Assembly: GCF_013373865.1 (NCBI RefSeq)
Contig: NC_050469.1
Span: forward strand, 13,889,046-13,953,045
Length of the DNA stretch: 64,000 nucleotides
Origin: Monomorium pharaonis
Taxonomy: Eukaryota > Arthropoda > Insecta > Hymenoptera > Formicidae
Direction of reading: 5' to 3'
The position numbers were made by a program, and so were the translations under genes. Below the pieces are notes generated by a model. The model did no database searches and had not been told where the DNA came from. It saw only the letters and a program-made list of their open reading frames with translations. Positions 60,601 through 64,000 of the stretch are shown here, piece by piece. Position 1 is the stretch's first letter, and every line of letters begins with the position of its first letter.

Positions 60601-62220
60601 AGTACTCATACAATTATTGTCACTTTTTAATTCATTTAATTATCATTACATATTTTTTATAAAATGGACAGAAATTCCAAGATATAATTTACAATTACCT
60701 TTCCCTCAGATCTTCTAAAACACGATCTCCTGTACTTCTCTCCTTGCGATCGTGTTTGGAGGATTCTCTGTCTCTGGAATGACTTTCCATCCTGTCTAAA
60801 CGCTCCATTCTATCGCGGTTCCTCTTAGAGCTCTCAAAACGTTCGAGTCTCTCCAAAGGCTCTCCCACATGCCTACGATGTCTGTGCTTGTCCCTGTGTC
60901 TATCTTCTCGTTCATGCTGACGTGACTTGCGATCTTTATCATCCCTACGATTTCTCCTGTCACTATGTTTCTCCCTTCGACGAGATGAGCTGGATTTATG
61001 ATGGCGCACAACCGCCTGTGGTGGTTTAATATCCAAGGAATCGGCTGTGTCGCCACCTTCTTCTTCTGAAAAGCTGCTGACATCGAAAAGAACAAGCTAA
61101 ATTAAATAATAATATAACTGTTTTTTTTTTTTAGATTTATGAATTAAATCTTTGAGATAACTTCATAAATATTTGTATTGTAAATATTATTGCTTATTAA
61201 CTTTGTTTTAAAATGTTTACTTTACAAATCTTTGATAAATCTATTTAAAATAGAAATTGACAAATATCAATTAAGTAACATTATTTATAAATATCTTAAC
61301 AATAAATAACAAGATAAACACATACATTGCTCATTCGCTATAATTACAACTAAAACAAAATTCTTCAGTTTAAATGTTTTGAATTATTGAAATTCTACAA
61401 TATTATTTTAAATACAATTTTAATGTAATTAATATGTGATTAAATCTCTATTGATTGTGAGGAATGAAAGTATCATTAGCTTTTTTACTTAAGATATAAA
61501 ATTTTCGTCAAAATTCTCTATTTTTTTCTTTGTAGTAGATGACATGTCATTGTGAAGCCCAGGGCAAGAACAATACCGTGGAGATAAAATAAAAACGAAA
61601 ATAATTGACCCCGAATACGTACACGCGTTATCTCGAGCACAAAGAGAGAGTCTCAAATACCTAAAAAGTCTGGGCAGCATCGTTTGTCATTCTGCTTCTC
61701 GGTACGACGTGTGACGCGACACGTTTTCACTCATCATGGAGAGAAAAAGCGAAGCTGGCTTGTCGAATACGGAGTGTTTCAGTGAGATCGATTAGTGAGA
61801 TCGTGAGAGACTCAGTCGACGCGAGACACTCCGCCATTCGCGAGCATACACCGCGACCGCATACACACTGCGTTACCAACGAACGCTGAACGATGACAAA
61901 AAGGCGAAAATTTGTCGCGCAAGCGCGCACATGCGCTTTGAAATGTTATTTAAGCTAACCTAGGCAACTTTCACGTGGCTTGACGAGGAAACCGGAGGAG
62001 CAACAGTTGCGGCGAAAGCCGTGAGCCGCAAAATCGTTTTCGTAAGTGGTGCTCGTGTGGCCGATCTGTAGTGTCAGATCTAATCTTAGTCGAATTGGGA
62101 TGTCAATGAAACACAGCGTAAATTATACCTGTAATCACCCATATCCTTCGATGGACTCTTCTTAATTTCTCCGTCTTCGCTCTGATTATCGATATCCATG
62201 TCCGACGTATTTGCGGGCAT
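57653..62220 (-). CDS. CDK11: cyclin-dependent kinase 11 (PITSLRE kinase)
   Basis: Nuclear cyclin L-dependent Ser/Thr kinase acting in transcription and pre-mRNA splicing (family knowledge). Exons 5' to 3': 62129-62220, 60699-61076, 59571-60559, 59308-58982, 58690-58414, 58266-58036, 57947-57653; all phases match, giving 862 residues. The N-terminal half is very charged (RERE/RS-like, then a Glu/Asp/Ser-rich acidic run EESS/SSDDDDE and EEEEKKEEEPE). The kinase domain runs from about residue 600: GTYGVVYRA (ATP loop), ALKRL (Lys), the naming helix PITSLRE, HRDLKTSNLLL (catalytic loop), VGDFGLAREYGSP and VVTLWYRAPELLL (T-loop), then LTYDPRQRVTAEDALNHGYF. The start is ATG 62220, beginning MPANTSDMDIDNQSEDGE. 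No residue needed for catalysis is missing. Confidence 0.97.
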
Positions 62221-62557
62221 ATTCAAGCGGTGGCCAACCGGTTTCTAACCTGTACTCGTTAAAGTATCGCTCGTTGTACCCGAACGCACTTCCATTTTCG
62301 GTGAATTCCGATCCGGATAAGAAAGATGATTAATGTGTAGTATTAATTAGAAAATTTGAATTGTAAATGCAAGAAGGAATAAAATATGATGTGTCTTTTC
62401 ACTCAAAACGCGTTTCACTCGTCACGTTGCTTCACCATTTTAAATTTAAATGTCTCTTCTTCAATGAGTTTCGGAACGCCATCGGAAAACTGGAAAATGC
62501 AATTTTTTAAGGCCCGGTTCCACAACTCACGGTTAGGTCGGTATTCTTCTTACTCCC

Positions 62558-62682
62558 TAGGGCTACATTTCAAAACGTCCTTTCCAAGGAAAATTTTACT
62601 CAAAATATATAGTACACGTAACGTATCCTATATTACATCGAGTAAAATTTTCCTCGGAAAGGACGTTTTGGAATGTAGCCTA
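62558..62682. repeat. 125-bp palindromic element
   Basis: TAGGGCTACATTTCAAAACG at the left pairs with the right end, whose inverse is TTAGGCTACATTCCAAAACG. The arms run about 45 bases (through TCCTTTCCAAGGAAAATTTT) around an AT-rich loop. Confidence 0.8.
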
Positions 62683-62728
62683 AATGGATATCCGGCCCGG
62701 AGTGGGGAGGCCACAGTACCACGGTTCA

Positions 62729-63231
62729 AGGTCGGTATTCATAGTCGAATCTTATTTTAAGATCGTCTCAAGTAATGTCTTAAGATGCTAATACGGCTCT
62801 GTGGACGGGATTCATAGGACGGGATTCATAGACCGATCTTAAGCTCAAGCATTGTCTTAAGTCTAGCTTTGAGCCGACTTGAGACTTACTTAACCAATGA
62901 AATAACAGCATTGATGTCTCAAGATCGTGCTTAAGCTGGGGCTCGATTCTTGAATTCATTCGCAAGAGAAACGTATACGCAAGTACTCGCTCTAACAGAA
63001 AAGTTACAAGTTTATTGGTTAATAGCCATACGATAGCCAATAAATTTCCAACTTTTCTGTAAGATCAGAATTTGCGAATACGTTTCTCTTGCGAATGAAT
63101 TCAAGAATAGAGCCCCTGGAACTTGAATAAGATTCGACTATGAATTCCGGCCTGTGATTGGTTGATGGCATCTTAAGGCTGTACTTAAGATGATCTTAAA
63201 TATAAGAATCGACTATGAATACCGGTCTTAG
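62729..63231. repeat. larger inverted-repeat element interrupted by a second element
   Basis: The left end AGGTCGGTATTCATAGTCGA and the inverse of the right end AGACCGGTATTCATAGTCGA match. ATTCATAGTCGAATCTTATT also appears inverted at about 63123-63145. The interior contains the complete element at 62938-63116, so this is a nested arrangement. A tandem GACGGGATTCATAG pair lies at about 62805-62832. Confidence 0.65.
62938..63116. mobile_element. palindromic MITE, copy 1
   Basis: The ends are GGGGCTCGATTCTTGAATTC and, inverted, GGGGCTCTATTCTTGAATTC. The arms run about 85 bases, through CATTCGCAAGAGAAACGTAT and AAAAGTTACAAGTTTATTGG, to a loop near 63030. A second copy lies at 63250-63426 in the same orientation with about 90 percent identity. 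No coding capacity. Confidence 0.85.
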
Positions 63232-63249
63232 TGCTCTAACAAGACCACA

Positions 63250-63426
63250 GGGGCTCGATTCTTGAATTCATTCGCAAGAAAACGTATGCGCAAATACCCG
63301 CTCTAACGGAAAAGTTGCAAGTTTATTGGTTAAAAGCCATACGATAGCCAATAAATTTTCAACTTTTCTGTAAGAACAGAATTTGCGAATACGTCTCTCT
63401 TACAAATGAATTCAAGAATCGAACCC
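63250..63426. mobile_element. palindromic MITE, copy 2
   Basis: Same family and orientation as 62938-63116, starting GGGGCTCGATTCTTGAATTC and ending with the inverse of GGGGTTCGATTCTTGAATTC. It differs from copy 1 at scattered positions (for example AAAACGTATGCGC for AAACGTATACGC), so it is a separate insertion or an old duplication rather than an assembly repeat. Confidence 0.85.
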
Positions 63427-63438
63427 CAGAGCTTGTAT

Positions 63439-63578
63439 TAAGACCGGATCTACAATAGGTGTAGTAAGCTTTATGCCATAAGGAATTAACCAATTATATT
63501 CGATTATTCTTCTCATATTATAATTGGTCAATTTCTTATAGCATAAGACTTACTACACCTATTGTAGATCCGGCCTAA
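63439..63578. repeat. 140-bp palindromic element
   Basis: TAAGACCGGATCTACAATAG at the left pairs with the right end, whose inverse is TTAGGCCGGATCTACAATAG. The arms continue through GTGTAGTAAGCTTTATGCCA (right-hand version GTGTAGTAAGTCTTATGCTA) and AATTGACCAATT-like sequence, about 60 bases each. It starts 12 bases after the end of MITE copy 2. Confidence 0.8.
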
Positions 63579-64000
63579 TGGAGAGGCCTTGGTGCATCGC
63601 GACGCGCGCGGGGAGAATCGACAGAGAGATGGATATATTCTGTCTTTTTTCGTGTGGGAATAGGTTCGTAATACAATTACTATACAATCTGAGGCCCGAT
63701 TGTCAAACTCGTACGAAAAAAAAATTGCTTACAAAGATAACACATGTGTATTCATTAAGTGATACATAATTTAGAATCTAAAAGATGCATGCCAATCAAT
63801 GAATTATGCACAGTATTACTTTCGTATGTAAAAATTGTTTGTACTAATTGTAATAGCCCGAGGCCCAAGTAGGCACGAAGTAGGTAAGCTCGTACCTGTC
63901 GTACCGCTCGTATATGCGCTTCTTTCCTTCTAGAAAACGGAGTGGTGGAGATGTCCAACACAAAAAGCGACAGAATATATGAGAATATATTCATGTCTCT

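Larger units (their letters stand above)
62221..64000. other. CDK11 upstream region, packed with palindromic repeats
   Basis: The first 200 bases probably contain the CDK11 promoter. From 62.5 to 63.6 kb almost every base belongs to an inverted-repeat element (listed separately). 63.6-64.0 kb shows no gene. Confidence 0.6.

Noticed and set aside
1..64000. tRNA or rRNA genes, CRISPR arrays, viral or bacterial insertions
   Set aside because: I saw no tRNA internal promoter pair, no rRNA segment, no spaced direct-repeat array and no intronless foreign gene block. A covariance-model scan would be decisive and could not be run.

Overview
The window is animal nuclear DNA: every recognisable gene is split by GT-AG introns, coding blocks are GC-rich, and they sit in AT-rich DNA full of small hairpin elements. 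A pigment-dispersing factor neuropeptide gene and a five-domain insect group II chitinase make it an insect. The small introns, base composition and PDF sequence suggest Hymenoptera, probably an ant; that last step is inference.

Layout, left to right. 1-6.2 kb: no firm gene, a large foldback repeat and small hairpins. 6.3-12.3 kb (+): 6-phosphofructo-2-kinase/fructose-2,6-bisphosphatase. 15.0-15.9 kb (+): YEATS4/GAS41. 16.9-20.8 kb (+): mitochondrial carrier of the SLC25A34/35 type. 21.3-26.3 kb (-): SLC2-family sugar transporter, tail to tail with the carrier. 26.3-33.1 kb: intergenic, holding a 1.24-kb foldback element with TA flanks. 33.2-46.5 kb (-): 22-exon chitinase 10. 48.8-50.5 kb (+): two weak candidate coding blocks. 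55.9-56.4 kb (+): pdf, whose two exons are each only about 130 coding bases. 57.7-62.2 kb (-): CDK11 (PITSLRE kinase), convergent with pdf. 62.4-63.6 kb: a dense cluster of palindromic MITE-like elements, including two copies of one family.

Exon models were built by hand from reading frame and splice consensus. For the seven main genes every exon junction keeps frame; YEATS4 comes to 227 codons, chitinase 10 to 2699, CDK11 to 862, SLC2 to 518, SLC25 to 311 and pdf to 85. The genes are unrelated in function (glycolytic control, chromatin, mitochondrial and sugar transport, cuticle turnover, circadian signalling, transcription/splicing kinase), as expected of a eukaryotic neighbourhood without operons. 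The least documented material is the set of hairpin elements, two with diagnostic target duplications (TA and TTAA), and a perfect 46-bp-arm hairpin inside a sugar-transporter intron.
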